64,000 nt of DNA from Eutreptiella sp. 'Long Island Sound 2002' (taxonomy: Eukaryota > Euglenozoa > Euglenophyceae > Eutreptiales > Eutreptiaceae), in assembly GCA_964036045.1 (NCBI GenBank), contig OZ038383.1:93442086-93506085 (forward strand). The letters run 5' to 3'. The notes under the pieces were generated by a model. The model was not told where the DNA came from and did not search any database. It was given only the letters and a program-made list of their open reading frames with translations. The stretch's first letter is position 1, and each line of letters starts with the position of its first letter. This document shows, one piece after another, positions 55,800 through 64,000 of this stretch. Made by a program: the position numbers and the translations under genes.

Positions 55800-56560
55800 C
55801 CTGCAGCCTCCATGGTCACTCCCTCCGGTGTCGGGTTCTGCGGCTGTTTCTGGGTGTTGCTTCGTGGTGGGCGGCCGTAGTTTGTGGTCGTATGCTGCGG
55901 TGTCGTGTGTCGTCGCATCGCGCTGTGGGCGCTGTATTCCGTGTTCTTTGCACTATTTTCTGTGCGGGCGGGGTTTGGGGTGTGTTCTGGTTCGTTGTTT
56001 GCGTTGCAGTCCGTGGCTTGGGCACTGTAGTCTTTGCGCAGTGATTGGCTGAGGGTTGGCTCTATTGCCAGTCCGTGCGTCGTGGCCTTTCCCTGTGGTT
56101 TGCGGGTCGTCGTCGTTGTGCGACGGGGTTCGTGGTTTGTGATCGCGTTGCGTGGCGTAGCGTGTTTCCTGGGCGCGTTGCGGGGGTTGTGTTCCGTGTT
56201 GTGTGCGTTGTACTCCGTGCGGGCAGGGCTCGGGGTGTGCATGATTAGCTCTTTGTTTGCGTTGTAGTCCGTGCCTTGAGCACTGTAGTGCGCATGGTTC
56301 GTGGGTCTCTGCAGCCCTGGTACCGTCCCGTGGGGCCGGGTCTTCCTCAGTGTGTGTGGCGTTGACGTTGCCCCCCCCCCCCCCCCATGGCTCCCACTGT
56401 TGCTGGCCGTCTCCTCTTTCATCGTTTCTTGGCCATGTGTTTGCGTGATGTGTGCTTGCTGTCCAGTGGTGTGGTGGCGTGTGTGTGCCGCATCTGCGCG
56501 CGCTGCGTTGTGTGTGTACGCCCGTTGTCGAGCTATGCTCTCTCGTAGGGGTCGGGTGGA
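55800..56560. repeat. GT-rich sequence with a ~257-bp duplication
   Basis: Segments 55,935-56,047 and 56,195-56,301 share cgttgtttgcgttg-, gtagtccgtg- and gggcactgtagt-like blocks at ~257-bp offset. The 291-codon minus frame (55,688-56,563) is Thr/His/Asn-rich and shows the same duplication, so I reject it as a gene. Confidence 0.6.
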
Positions 56561-56869
56561 CATACCTTAGCGCTCCAGCTTCTCCCGTGCGTGGTAGTTA
56601 GCTCAGATCGGATTGGCGATGTCGCCCCGGCCTGTTCTCGCGGTAGCCGGCTCAATGCACGCCGCCTGCTCCACAGTCGCGTGCCATGAAGAAGAGCTAT
56701 GGGTGTGCAGAACGTACATCCCAGACGTTGCGCGTGTCATGACTGTCATGTTGTTCTCATAGGTGGTGTCATTTCTGCCACTGTTGTTCGCGCCACGGGG
56801 TGGTGGCCATCCGTGTTTGTGTAGATTGGCTGAGGTTGTGGTTTTTTTTATTGGGCCGGCTGTTCTGGT

Positions 56870-57558
56870 GAGTGCGTCACGTTGTGTGGTGATGTGTTGC
56901 GGTGTGTCATGTTGCCTTGCGGCGTGCTGCGTTGTGTTGTTGTGTGGCGTGTTGTGTTGTGTCGCGTTGCGGTATGTTGTGTGGTATGGTGTTGCATTGT
57001 GGTATGTTTTGTGCTTTGCGTGGTGTGGTGGTGTGGTGTGTTGTGCTGCGTTGTGCTTCGCTGCATCATGGTGTGCTGTGTTGTGTAGTGTCGTGTTGTG
57101 TTGCACCTTGCCCTGCATGGCGTGGTGTTGGTTTTTGCGGCGAGTGGTGTGGCGTTGTGTTGATTGTGTGGTGTGGCGCGGTGCAGCGGTGGGATTATGT
57201 TGTTTTATGGCGCGTTGTGTTGTGTTATGGGGTGATGTCGTGTGCCGTTGTGTGTTACGTTTTACTGTGCCGTGTCGCGTTTTGTTGTATCGCGTTGTGC
57301 GTTGTGTTGCGCAGTGTCATGCTGTGTTGCGCAGCGGCGTGTCGTGTTGTGTTGTCTTGTGTTGTGTTGCGGTGCAGCGCGTCATCTTGTCTTGTGTTGC
57401 GGTGTGTTCTGTTGTGCCGCGTCGTGGTGTGTGGTGTCGTGTCGTGTTGCGTCACGTCGTGTGGTGTTGCGTTTTATTGTGTGTCGTTGCTGTGTTGTGT
57501 TGTGTTCTTGTGCGTTGTGTTGTGTTATGTGGCGATGTGGCGCGGTGTGTTTTGCGGG
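56870..57558. repeat. GT-rich (gtgttgtgttgcg)n minisatellite
   Basis: Degenerate gttgtgttg units. Val/Cys/Leu frames of up to 431 codons on the plus strand (56,763-58,058) are artefacts. Confidence 0.85.
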
Positions 57559-57613
57559 TTTTTGTTGTTGTGGTTGTTGTTGTTGTTGTGGTTGTTGTTG
57601 TTCTTGTTGTTGC

Positions 57614-57686
<73 letters not shown>

Positions 57687-57703
57687 ATGGTTGTTGTTGT
57701 TGC

Positions 57704-57757
<54 letters not shown>

Positions 57758-57955
57758 GGTCGGTGTAGTTATTGTTGTTGTTGTTGTCGTTGTTGTTGTG
57801 GTTGTTGTTGATGTTGTGTTGGTCCTGGTTGTTGCGGTTGTTGTCATTGCTGATGTTGTTGTTGTCGTCCTTGGTGTTGTTGTGGTTGTGGTTATGGTTA
57901 TTGTTTATGTTGTCATTGTTGTTGTTGTGGTTTTTGTTGTCGTTGTTGCGTTTAG
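57559..57955. repeat. (TTG)n microsatellite
   Basis: Nearly pure TTG/GTT triplets, purest at 57,617-57,756, grading out of the GT-rich block. Confidence 0.95.
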
Positions 57956-58250
57956 TAAGAAAAAGTGTATTTCAATGCCTTTGGGGATAGCTTTAGTTGT
58001 ATTAAAGATGCCTTCAGGCATATCACAGTTTTCTCTTCCTATTGGCCCACCAAAATGAGGATAATGCATTTTGACCTATAAAACCAAACACTAATCAATG
58101 GATGTGGTGAGGACCCCTGACCCCCCCGACTATTTTGATTCAATCACAGGATCCCGAGGTGACTAAGGCACTCCTCTGGTTCAGAGCCTATACATTTTTA
58201 TCTATTTTTTCATGGACGCCATCTATTGAAGGGGGACTTGGCAACAATGC

Positions 58251-58667
58251 CTATGTAGTGCATGCAATTGCGGCACATATTCTGCACTTGACATTGGTGC
58301 AACCCCACACATATCTCCGATGGACAGAAATCGAAAGCATGACGGGGACAAAGAAGAACCAAAATGTTAGGGCACTCAATTTCGGTTGTGCCATCGCAAA
58401 AATGGCGAGAATGACGGATGGGTGCACAACAGGGCTCAACATACAGACAAGGCCCAACTCGGTGGGTCCGGATAGGGGAGGCATGCTATAGTGCAAAGCT
58501 GCTTGTGCCATTTCACGCAACAACCACAGTCTATCTTGTGGAAATTGCATTGTGCCATTGACAACACGGTTCGACAAAAAACAATGCAACATCAAAAGGC
58601 ATGCAAGATGGCGGCTCACATAGTCGTCAAAGGTGGTGTAGAGGGGTGCAGTAGCAAAAGCACCCAA
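58251..58667 (-). CDS. Weak candidate ORF, 138 codons
   Basis: Minus frame with YTTFDDYVSRHLACLLMLHC, QFPQDRLWLLREMAQAALHY and a hydrophobic LSALTFWFFFVPVMLSISV near the end. The plus strand is open over 58,135-58,491 as well. Neither matches a family I know. It lies about 0.8 kb downstream of the Ulp1-like minus-strand ORF and could belong to the same element. Confidence 0.25.
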   Translation of the reverse strand: MGAFATAPLYTTFDDYVSRHLACLLMLHCFLSNRVVNGTMQFPQDRLWLLREMAQAALHYSMPPLSGPTELGLVCMLSPVVHPSVILAIFAMAQPKLSALTFWFFFVPVMLSISVHRRYVWGCTNVKCRICAAIACTT

Positions 58668-59104
58668 AAAAATGTCCTACTTCTTCAGCTTCCTTGGTTG
58701 ACTGCCTTCTTGCACGGCAATCAACTCCATTGTGGCCAACTCCTCAATGTGTGAAAAATGTAACTCGTGTACAAAAAAATCGTCAAGTCGTGCGGGAGAT
58801 GTGTGTAATTTCTATTTGCGGAAGCCGTGTAAATTAAAAAAACAATTGATTTTTTTTGTCGTGAATGTGTGCTTTTTTTTTTTTGCAGTAAGTTGTGTAA
58901 ATTATAAAACAATGAAAAAGTGAAAGAAATGCAAATTTTGGAATACGTGCACAATATCTACAATTGCGAGTTCTGTACCGCACCTCATAGCGACCTTACC
59001 AATGGGACACTTAGTCCACAAAACACCTAGTACTCTGTGTGGCCACCAACTAGCTGGGACTCGGCCAATATAACATAGTATCACATGGTGTCATTGGCAC
59101 TAGA
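58668..59104. other. AT-rich spacer
   Basis: T/A runs at 58,849-58,885. No supportable gene. Confidence 0.35.
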
Positions 59105-59225
59105 AACAAAATCAAGCCCAAGAAAAGAGTCCTAACATGGCCATGGCCAACATCCTATGTGCCGGCACAGGAAACAAAATCAGGCTTAAGAAAAGAGTCC
59201 CGACAGGGCCATGGCCAACATTAGT
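59105..59225. repeat. 62-bp tandem duplication
   Basis: gaaacaaaatcaagcccaag ... catggccatggccaacat at 59,105 and, with substitutions, at 59,168. Confidence 0.8.
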
Positions 59226-59487
59226 GCCACCATTATAGGCCACCAAGGCACTAGGATGGGGCCAATGTAATAGCATGCTTAGACCCTCCACCATTGGTAC
59301 ACCAAATAGTCGGAAGAAACTTTAGCACACAAAACATGCACCCGCTACAAGCAGTTTCAAAATGCACGCTTGTAGATCAAGTCAGCTTTCGTGTCGCTGG
59401 ACGTGGGCTTCGCACCAAGAGAGTTGTTAAGCTAACAGGCGCGAGCAACTCCGCTACTAGATGCTTGGCCAACTCATTGATGAAAAG
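59226..59487. other. Unique sequence 3' of the Ulp1-like ORF
   Basis: No gene supported; short frames only. Confidence 0.3.
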
Positions 59488-60150
59488 CTAGTCACCCTCC
59501 AGCTGGCCAGATGCATCTCTCAAGTAGCCATCCGGAACCTTTCGCCACTCTCCACGGATGAGGACCTTGGGACCAGTGTCCTGCTCTGTGAGAGCGGCCA
59601 TGGAAGGTTGTGCCTTGGCGTCCGCACCTTCCACGCTTTGCTTGACGCAGGCCTCCTTGCCTTCGAGTGGGGTGGGGGCAGTCGTAACACTCTCCTGGAT
59701 CCCCGAAAGTGCACCTTCAACTAAGGTGCTGGGGGGGGGGGGGGGCTCAGGAGAACAAGGAAGCTGAGTCGAGCCCTTCCAATCAACACCAGGCGGTGCA
59801 ATAATGCGCACAGTGTGATCAACAATACGCTCGACAAAACCTAGACCCCTTTGGGTGAGGGGCACACCCGAAAAAGAACCGCAGCGACCAACCACCAGGT
59901 TCGAGATGTGTAGGCTCTGAAAACTACAGGACCAACCATCCTTTTGGATTCCCAAGCCCGATTGCTTGGTGGTTAAGCAAAGCTTCTTGTGGCCTGTCAA
60001 GAAAGCAAGGATCAGAATGATACCGCTGAAGTGTTCCCAAGCCCAAATAATGAAAGGATCCATGCAACAATCCAAGGCACACAAAAACAAGCGCAGTGCT
60101 TGATTGTCATTGCAATTAACCAAAAAAGTGTGGCAACAGTACAAAACCAT
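59488..60150 (-). CDS. Ulp1/SENP-like (C48) protease C-terminal fragment of a transposon ORF
   Basis: Open from Met at 60,150 (a longer frame to 60,201 is only satellite sequence) to TAG at 59,488, about 220 codons. The diagnostic segment is SGLGIQKDGWSCSFQSLHIS. In Ulp1/C48 proteases the core is Q-x(4-5)-(D/S)-C-G: here Gln and Cys are present at the right spacing, but the residue after Cys is Ser, not Gly. An upstream hydrophobic FSGIILILAFLTGHKKL would fit the core strand, but the catalytic His is not evident, so the domain is truncated. After it come LVVGRCGSFSGVPLTQRGLG, a Pro run and an acidic tail ending KVPDGYLRDASGQLEGD. Such domains are common in large DNA transposons. The 5' end abuts the ~85-bp satellite. 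Confidence 0.5.
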   Translation of the reverse strand: MVLYCCHTFLVNCNDNQALRLFLCALDCCMDPFIIWAWEHFSGIILILAFLTGHKKLCLTTKQSGLGIQKDGWSCSFQSLHISNLVVGRCGSFSGVPLTQRGLGFVERIVDHTVRIIAPPGVDWKGSTQLPCSPEPPPPPSTLVEGALSGIQESVTTAPTPLEGKEACVKQSVEGADAKAQPSMAALTEQDTGPKVLIRGEWRKVPDGYLRDASGQLEGD

Positions 60151-60164
60151 GTTGTCTAGTCTCC

Positions 60165-61025
60165 GCTTTGGAGTGGGGGACAAGATAAAGAGGTGGTCCA
60201 CAAGTGGGCCGGGTGGCTACATAACCAATACTGCATGGGGGGTCCCCAAGGCTTCAGAGCGGGGGACAAAATCAGAAGTGGGCCTACTTTTAAGCTTTGG
60301 CGACCCTCAGGTCGCAGGGGTTATGTAGCCACCCGGCCAACTTTTGGGCCACCTCCGATTTTGTCCCCCGCTCCGAAGCCTTCGGCACCCCCCAAGCGGC
60401 AGGGTTGTGTAGCCACCCAGCCCTCTTCTAGGCCTCCTTTGATTTAGTCCCCCGCTCTGAATCGTTGGGCACCCCCTAGGTGACAAGGATTATGTAGCCA
60501 CCAACATCACAGGTGTCCCATAGGTGGGCCGCGTGGCTACATAAACCCTACCGCCTGGGGGGCCACAACACTTCACAGCGGGGGACAAAGTCACACGTGG
60601 CCCACAAGGGGGCCGGGTGGCGACATAACGCCTGCCGTCTTGGGGTCCCTGGCGCTTCAAAGCAGGGGACAAAATCAGAGGTGGCCCACAAGAGGGCCGG
60701 GCAACTACATAACCCGCGCTACATGGGGGGTTTGCAACACTTCATAGCGAGGGACAAAATCACAGGAGGCCCACAAGAGGGCTAGGTGGCTACATAACCC
60801 TTGCCGCCTGGGGGTTCCCAAACGCTTCAGAGTGGGAGACAAAATCGGAAGTGGCCCAAAGGGAGGCCGGGTGGCTACATAAGCCCTACCGCCTAGGGGC
60901 CCCCCATGATGCAAACTGCGCAGACAAGATCACAGGTGGCCCACAAGTGTACATAACCACTGCCGCCTAGGGGGTCCCGAACACTTCAGAGCGGGGGATA
61001 AAATCAGAGGTGGCCCACAAGTGGG
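60165..61025 (-). repeat. ~85-bp satellite, block 4 (flipped)
   Basis: Units read ggtggcccacaagtgggccg, ggtggctacataaccc, ttcagagcgggggacaaaat: the reverse complement of blocks 1-3. It cuts into coding-like sequence on both sides (59,488-60,150 and 61,004-61,404). Confidence 0.95.
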
Positions 61026-61404
61026 CCTGTAGGAGAGGATGTAGCTGGATGTGCAGCCGGGAGTGTAGTGGCTGTAGGAGAGGATGTAGCAGGATGTGTA
61101 GGGTGACCAGTCGCGCCTGGGCTGCTCTCGGAGGGCATCTCAGCGAAGTGTGCATCATCAGTTCGTTCATGTGCTGCGTCGCGGTCAATTCCTGCTCCTT
61201 CTTTCCCTTTTTCCTTCTCCATCTCCTTGCCTTCAAGTGTTCCAACTCGAAATTCAGTGAAGGCTGCTCCCAGCCGACTCAAGTCCACCGAATCATCCTT
61301 GGTGCCACTTAAGGAAACTGAGGGTACAGGTTCAGCATAAGGTTCACCAGCAGGTGTGGGCTTTGGTGCTGGCTTGGCTGGTGCCAGTGAGGGCTCTGTC
61401 GTCT
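61004..61404 (-). CDS. Exon of a minus-strand gene truncated by satellite
   Basis: After acactgcag (61,405) the minus frame reads ETTEPSLAPAKPAPKPTPAG, SLSGTKDDSVDLSRLGAAFT, EFRVGTLEGKEMEKEKGKEG, DAAHERTDDAHFAEMPSESS and a Pro/Thr/Ala tail with a 15-residue duplication (HPATSSPT) coded by a 45-bp repeat (61,024-61,096). The last seven codons before the TGA are satellite, so the natural end is lost. It looks like a disordered acidic/basic linker region. A possible upstream exon (about 61,695-61,550: RQAARYKQEHIKTNTTIESI) lies after ctctttgactgcag. No family. Confidence 0.45.
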
Positions 61405-61734
61405 CTGCAGTGTCCTTGGTGTCCAGTATATATTTTCCGCCCTTCAGGAAGTGACAGTCTCAGCGTACTGGTTGTACTACACGGGGTTGCAGGTACACAA
61501 AGACTGTCTGCCTCTGCTACCGAGAGGATTGTTATGCTTTCAATGGTTGTGTTTGTTTTGATGTGCTCCTGCTTGTATCTCGCGGCTTGCCTGCTCCTTT
61601 GGTTTTTGTATTTTGGAAACCAAAGAAAAGACCCAATCCACAGTCCAAGTAAGGCACAATTCAGACTCTTAAACTCCAAACATGAAGGGCTGCAGTCAAA
61701 GAGAAATAGATGTACAAAGTATTCACAGCAATAG
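61354..61734 (+). CDS. Alternative plus-strand ORF with membrane segment
   Basis: A 126-codon frame with a signal-peptide-like start (MWALVLAWLVPVRALSS), a strong hydrophobic VMLSMVVFVLMCSCLYLAAC segment and a basic QRKDPIHSPSK tail, with a GTAAGG donor-like site at about 61,649. It is antisense to the minus-strand exons above and only one strand is likely coding. I favour the minus strand because its exon composition is more natural. Confidence 0.22.
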   Translation: MWALVLAWLVPVRALSSLQCPWCPVYIFRPSGSDSLSVLVVLHGVAGTQRLSASATERIVMLSMVVFVLMCSCLYLAACLLLWFLYFGNQRKDPIHSPSKAQFRLLNSKHEGLQSKRNRCTKYSQQ

Positions 61735-61789
61735 ATCAAACTCTGACTGCTGATTAGAAAAGATAGTTAGAAAACAAACTAATCAAGAC

Positions 61790-62003
61790 AGAAAACTGCC
61801 CTCATTGGCATCCTCTCTGAGGCAGGGTCACTCTGAGATGTGAACCCTTTGTTTTTGGTCCCTTAGGTGCTAAGGTGGCATGGCTTGTGGCGCCAAGGTC
61901 ACTGCCATGTCACCTGGGATCTTCCTACTTAGCTAGACTGACTGGGAATTGAACCCAGCACCTCTGAAAAAGAGGTACCACGGCCCGTGCACACCACTAG
62001 GAT
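61790..62003 (-). mobile_element. tRNA-derived SINE-like element
   Basis: Minus-strand head at 62,003-61,930: an A-box-like ctagtggtgtgcacgg, a possible anticodon arm acctc/gaggt with a TTTTTCA loop, and a perfect T arm ctggg-ttcaatt-cccag holding the B box ggttcaattcc. The variable region is too short and the acceptor stem does not pair, so it is not a functional tRNA. A non-tRNA body follows toward lower coordinates; its end is unclear. Confidence 0.4.
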
Positions 62004-62059
62004 AAGTAAGCATTCATCCAAAGGTGGTGATCCATGGTGTGGACGTTTTTGTTTCACAG

Positions 62060-62242
62060 CGTTACCCCAAAGATGCCTCTGGTAGATGGAAGTATGACAA
62101 AACATTGACTGAAGAGTTGGATACGAAGTTGATAGGCGTTCTTCGCAACATCTGCAAGAACAATCCGCCGGCAACACGACCCACCCCCAAACATACAAAG
62201 GCCGAACTCATCGACAAGCGGGTCTTTTGTGACTTCATATGA
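62060..62242 (+). CDS. Probable terminal exon
   Basis: After gacgtttttgtttcacag: RYPKDASGRWKYDKTLTEEL, DTKLIGVLRNICKNNPPATR, PTPKHTKAELIDKRVFCDFI then TGA at 62,240. Lysine-rich, with amphipathic helices likely; composition is convincingly protein-like. The frame is also open upstream to 62,024, over the SINE edge. No family recognised, no partner exon found. Confidence 0.4.
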   Translation, partial: RYPKDASGRWKYDKTLTEELDTKLIGVLRNICKNNPPATRPTPKHTKAELIDKRVFCDFI

Positions 62243-62463
62243 AGCGCACATGTGCCCACCGGTGTATATGTATATGATATAAAAGCACGTCTGTGCATGA
62301 TGGTTTGCCCTAGGTGGGGCGCCGCTATCCACAGTGCCTAGGAAGTGACGTGGGGCGCTGTGCCCTTGAACAAAAACACCACCTACCATTCCCCCCCCCC
62401 CAAATGAACTTTGTGTTTTTGGTTGAAATTCAAATGTTCGTACAAATTTGTGTCTACCTAGCA

Positions 62464-62512
62464 ACCTAGTAAAAAATTGTTACAAATTTGTTTAAAACAA
62501 TTTTTTACTAGG
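62464..62512. repeat. 17-bp perfect inverted repeat
   Basis: CCTAGTAAAAAATTGTT and its exact complement, separated by about 14 bp; the right arm starts the TTTTACTAGG repeat. Confidence 0.85.
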
Positions 62513-62582
62513 TTTTACTAGGTTTTACTAGGTTTTACTAGATTTTACTAGGGTTTACCAGATTTTACTCGGTTTTACTAGA
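62503..62582. repeat. 10-bp tandem repeat (ttttactagg)n
   Basis: About eight units, the last ones diverged (ttttactcgg, tttaccagat). Confidence 0.92.
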
Positions 62583-62776
62583 GTGCGTGCTAGGCTTTTA
62601 TGAATGCCCACAAGGGTGCCCTTTGGGGGTTTCCTGTTGGCTCAGCAGATGATTTTCTGGGCCATCAGCAAGGAAAGCTGGCTATTTTCCTGTCAACCCC
62701 TCGAGGTATCGTCGCAATGGATTACCCGTGTTGGAACACCATTGTTTTCTAAACCGGGGCCTGAACTGACCTTCCC

Positions 62777-63753
62777 ATGCCACCACCTCCTGCCCCAAAA
62801 CCAGGACTGATTCCCCAACTTCGGAATGGTTGCCTGTTTGACCAAGCCAACAAAGTCCTGGGCTGGGTGGATATCTGTGGCATTAAAATTCAGATTGATG
62901 CCCTGGGTATCTGGGATGGGCACCCCAGAGGGAGGTTTGGGCACATCATCCCAGTGCCCACAAGGGTGAGAGGTATGCTATGCAACTATTTCGCTTCGGT
63001 CAACTCCACGCGGGTCATGCTGGCTGATACCCGATTCCCCAATCGGGTGCCTGCCACCTGCAGATTGCCCCTCCCCACACGCAGAGCCTCCAACCAACCC
63101 TGTGCTGATTTTTGGTCGCTATGTCGATAATGTGTATGTTGGCTGGCAGGCCTGGCGCAAACTCATACAGCCATGCCCTCCATGTTTTTGTTCGTTGAGC
63201 TACTGCTGAATGCAGTTAATGCAGTTTACCAGATCAAAATGAAGTGGGAACCTGTACATGGGTCAATGGTAAATTGGTGTGAATGCAGGATGCAGTACAC
63301 AGATGATTTCATGCTTTTGCTGAAGGGTGTCCAGCCCCAACTTCCCATGATCTGCAACGCCCTTCCAGATTTTGAGCTGTGGAACCGATGGGTGGACGCG
63401 CAGTCCCCCAACGTGCGCGTGGTTTTGCTTTCCATGATTCCCAACATTGTAACAAAAGCACTTCTCCTTGCTGTCTGTGACACTCACAGACAGATTGCTC
63501 TCATATCTCTGATCTGTGGCTTCGCGTACAACAAGGAGTATCCCAAGGCATGGTGGTGGCGCCACTGCGCACCATCCTGTTGAAACTCGAGCAGCTGCAC
63601 TTGATTCCACAGTACCGAGTGCACAAGTGGGAAAAGGAGCGCAGGGCGTTTAGGGGGCCAATCAGGCCGGCCATCAATCACTCACGAGCAGAGTCATCAA
63701 TGAATCATGCAAGAGCGCTCAACGCCAAGCACAAAGTAGACAAGCACCAGTAA
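62777..63753 (+). pseudogene. Frameshifted reverse-transcriptase remnant (non-LTR or Penelope-like)
   Basis: Three frames in order: 62,777-63,100 (NGCLFDQANKVLGWVDICGI, FGHIIPVPTRVRGMLCNYFA), about 63,096-63,160 (NPVLIFGRYVDNVYVGWQAW) and 63,173-63,583 (VYQIKMKWEPVHGSMVNWCE; VVLLSMIPNIVTKALLLAVC; ISLICGFAYNKEYPK), then 63,550-63,753 (VVAPLRTILLKLEQLHLIPQ, basic end). RYVDN stands where RTs have the YxDD active site (second Asp lost), and the K-W-E-P and G/E-Y-P segments that follow resemble the palm/thumb boundary of RYVD-type RTs. The absence of one intact frame shows it is dead. Family assignment is tentative. Confidence 0.42.
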
Positions 63754-64000
63754 ACAATAACACTCCAAGCATTGTTCACCTCAGCATTCACCCAATATAG
63801 TTGATTTTCAATTCAGGTGTATTTTTTTTTCACCACATTAAGGGAGCGGTTCATCCCCATGACTTAACGCGGCGCCAAAAGCAGATAATCACGTTCTTAG
63901 GTGCAGTTGGTGTTGCAGTGTCCTTCATGAAAGTGGTCTCAAAGTCTTCTCCAACGTCTCCGTGAGGACTCGCCCTCTGTGGCTCGAAAACCTTTGTCGC
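63754..64000. other. Unique sequence to window end
   Basis: A T run at 63,824-63,831. No feature supported. Confidence 0.3.

Noticed and set aside
55688-56563. 291-codon minus-strand ORF
   Set aside because: Thr/His/Asn-rich text with the same 257-bp duplication as the DNA. GT-rich DNA lacks stops on that strand.
56763-58058. 431-codon Val-rich ORF and two other long plus frames
   Set aside because: GT-rich and TTG repeat translation; composition is almost only Val, Cys, Leu.
61930-62003. Functional tRNA on the minus strand
   Set aside because: The T arm is perfect but the variable region is about one base and the acceptor stem does not pair; kept as a SINE-like element.

Overview
This is eukaryotic nuclear DNA that is dominated by satellites and transposable-element debris. 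The evidence is short GT-AG introns (56-244 bp) that keep frame, tRNA-derived SINE-like elements with Pol III B boxes, a reverse-transcriptase remnant, a Ulp1-like protease piece of the kind transposons carry, several satellite families in kilobase blocks, and no bacterial operon or ribosome-binding pattern. An alga or protist with a large repeat-rich genome would fit, but no sequence here lets me name the organism. No rRNA gene, intact tRNA or CRISPR was seen.

Layout. 0-20.6 kb is a compound satellite domain. It holds a 1,134-bp tandem monomer (1.9-7.3 kb) built from ~50-bp sub-units, the same sub-unit family in opposite orientation (15.5-19.1 and 20.4-20.6 kb), a C-rich ~22-bp minisatellite, a 52-bp hairpin satellite, a 10-bp G-rich satellite and a 72-bp hairpin satellite. 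One broken coding remnant (9.5-10.2 kb) and the lone end of a DNA element (to 15,008) are embedded in it. 20.6-33.8 kb is lower in satellite. It carries a three-copy repeat, a spliced minus-strand Cys-rich gene with no recognised family (25.4-23.8 kb), isolated exon-like segments, and a decayed plus-strand coding region (28.9-33.3 kb). 34.3-39.5 kb is a compact block of plus-strand reading frames that overlap or follow one another closely and carry single stops and frameshifts. It looks like an ageing multi-ORF mobile element with no recognised family; one frame has weak transposase-like features. 40.1-41.5 kb is another decayed coding region.

41.5-48.7 kb starts with an 82-bp hairpin satellite and continues with an ~85-bp satellite. 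Inserted in the latter at a TA dinucleotide is a 1.72-kb element with inverted termini carrying a two-exon gene (44,254-45,974), the clearest complete mobile unit in the window; a tRNA-Cys-like SINE follows. 48.7-58 kb is mostly tandem repeat (150-bp, 21-bp, ~85-bp, GT-rich and TTG blocks). 58-64 kb has a Ulp1-like transposon ORF next to a flipped ~85-bp satellite block, exon-like pieces on both strands, and a frameshifted RT remnant.

How it fits together: the window looks like a heterochromatin-like zone in which mobile elements insert into, and are cut up by, expanding satellites. Three satellites that differ in sequence (12.2-14.3, 19.1-20.4 and 41.5-43.0 kb) share one unusual plan, alternating palindromes around a GGGTNTANACCC-like core, with paired changes in both arms. 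That, and the TA-flanked gene-bearing element, are the observations I find most worth pursuing. All protein functions beyond those named are unknown to me.
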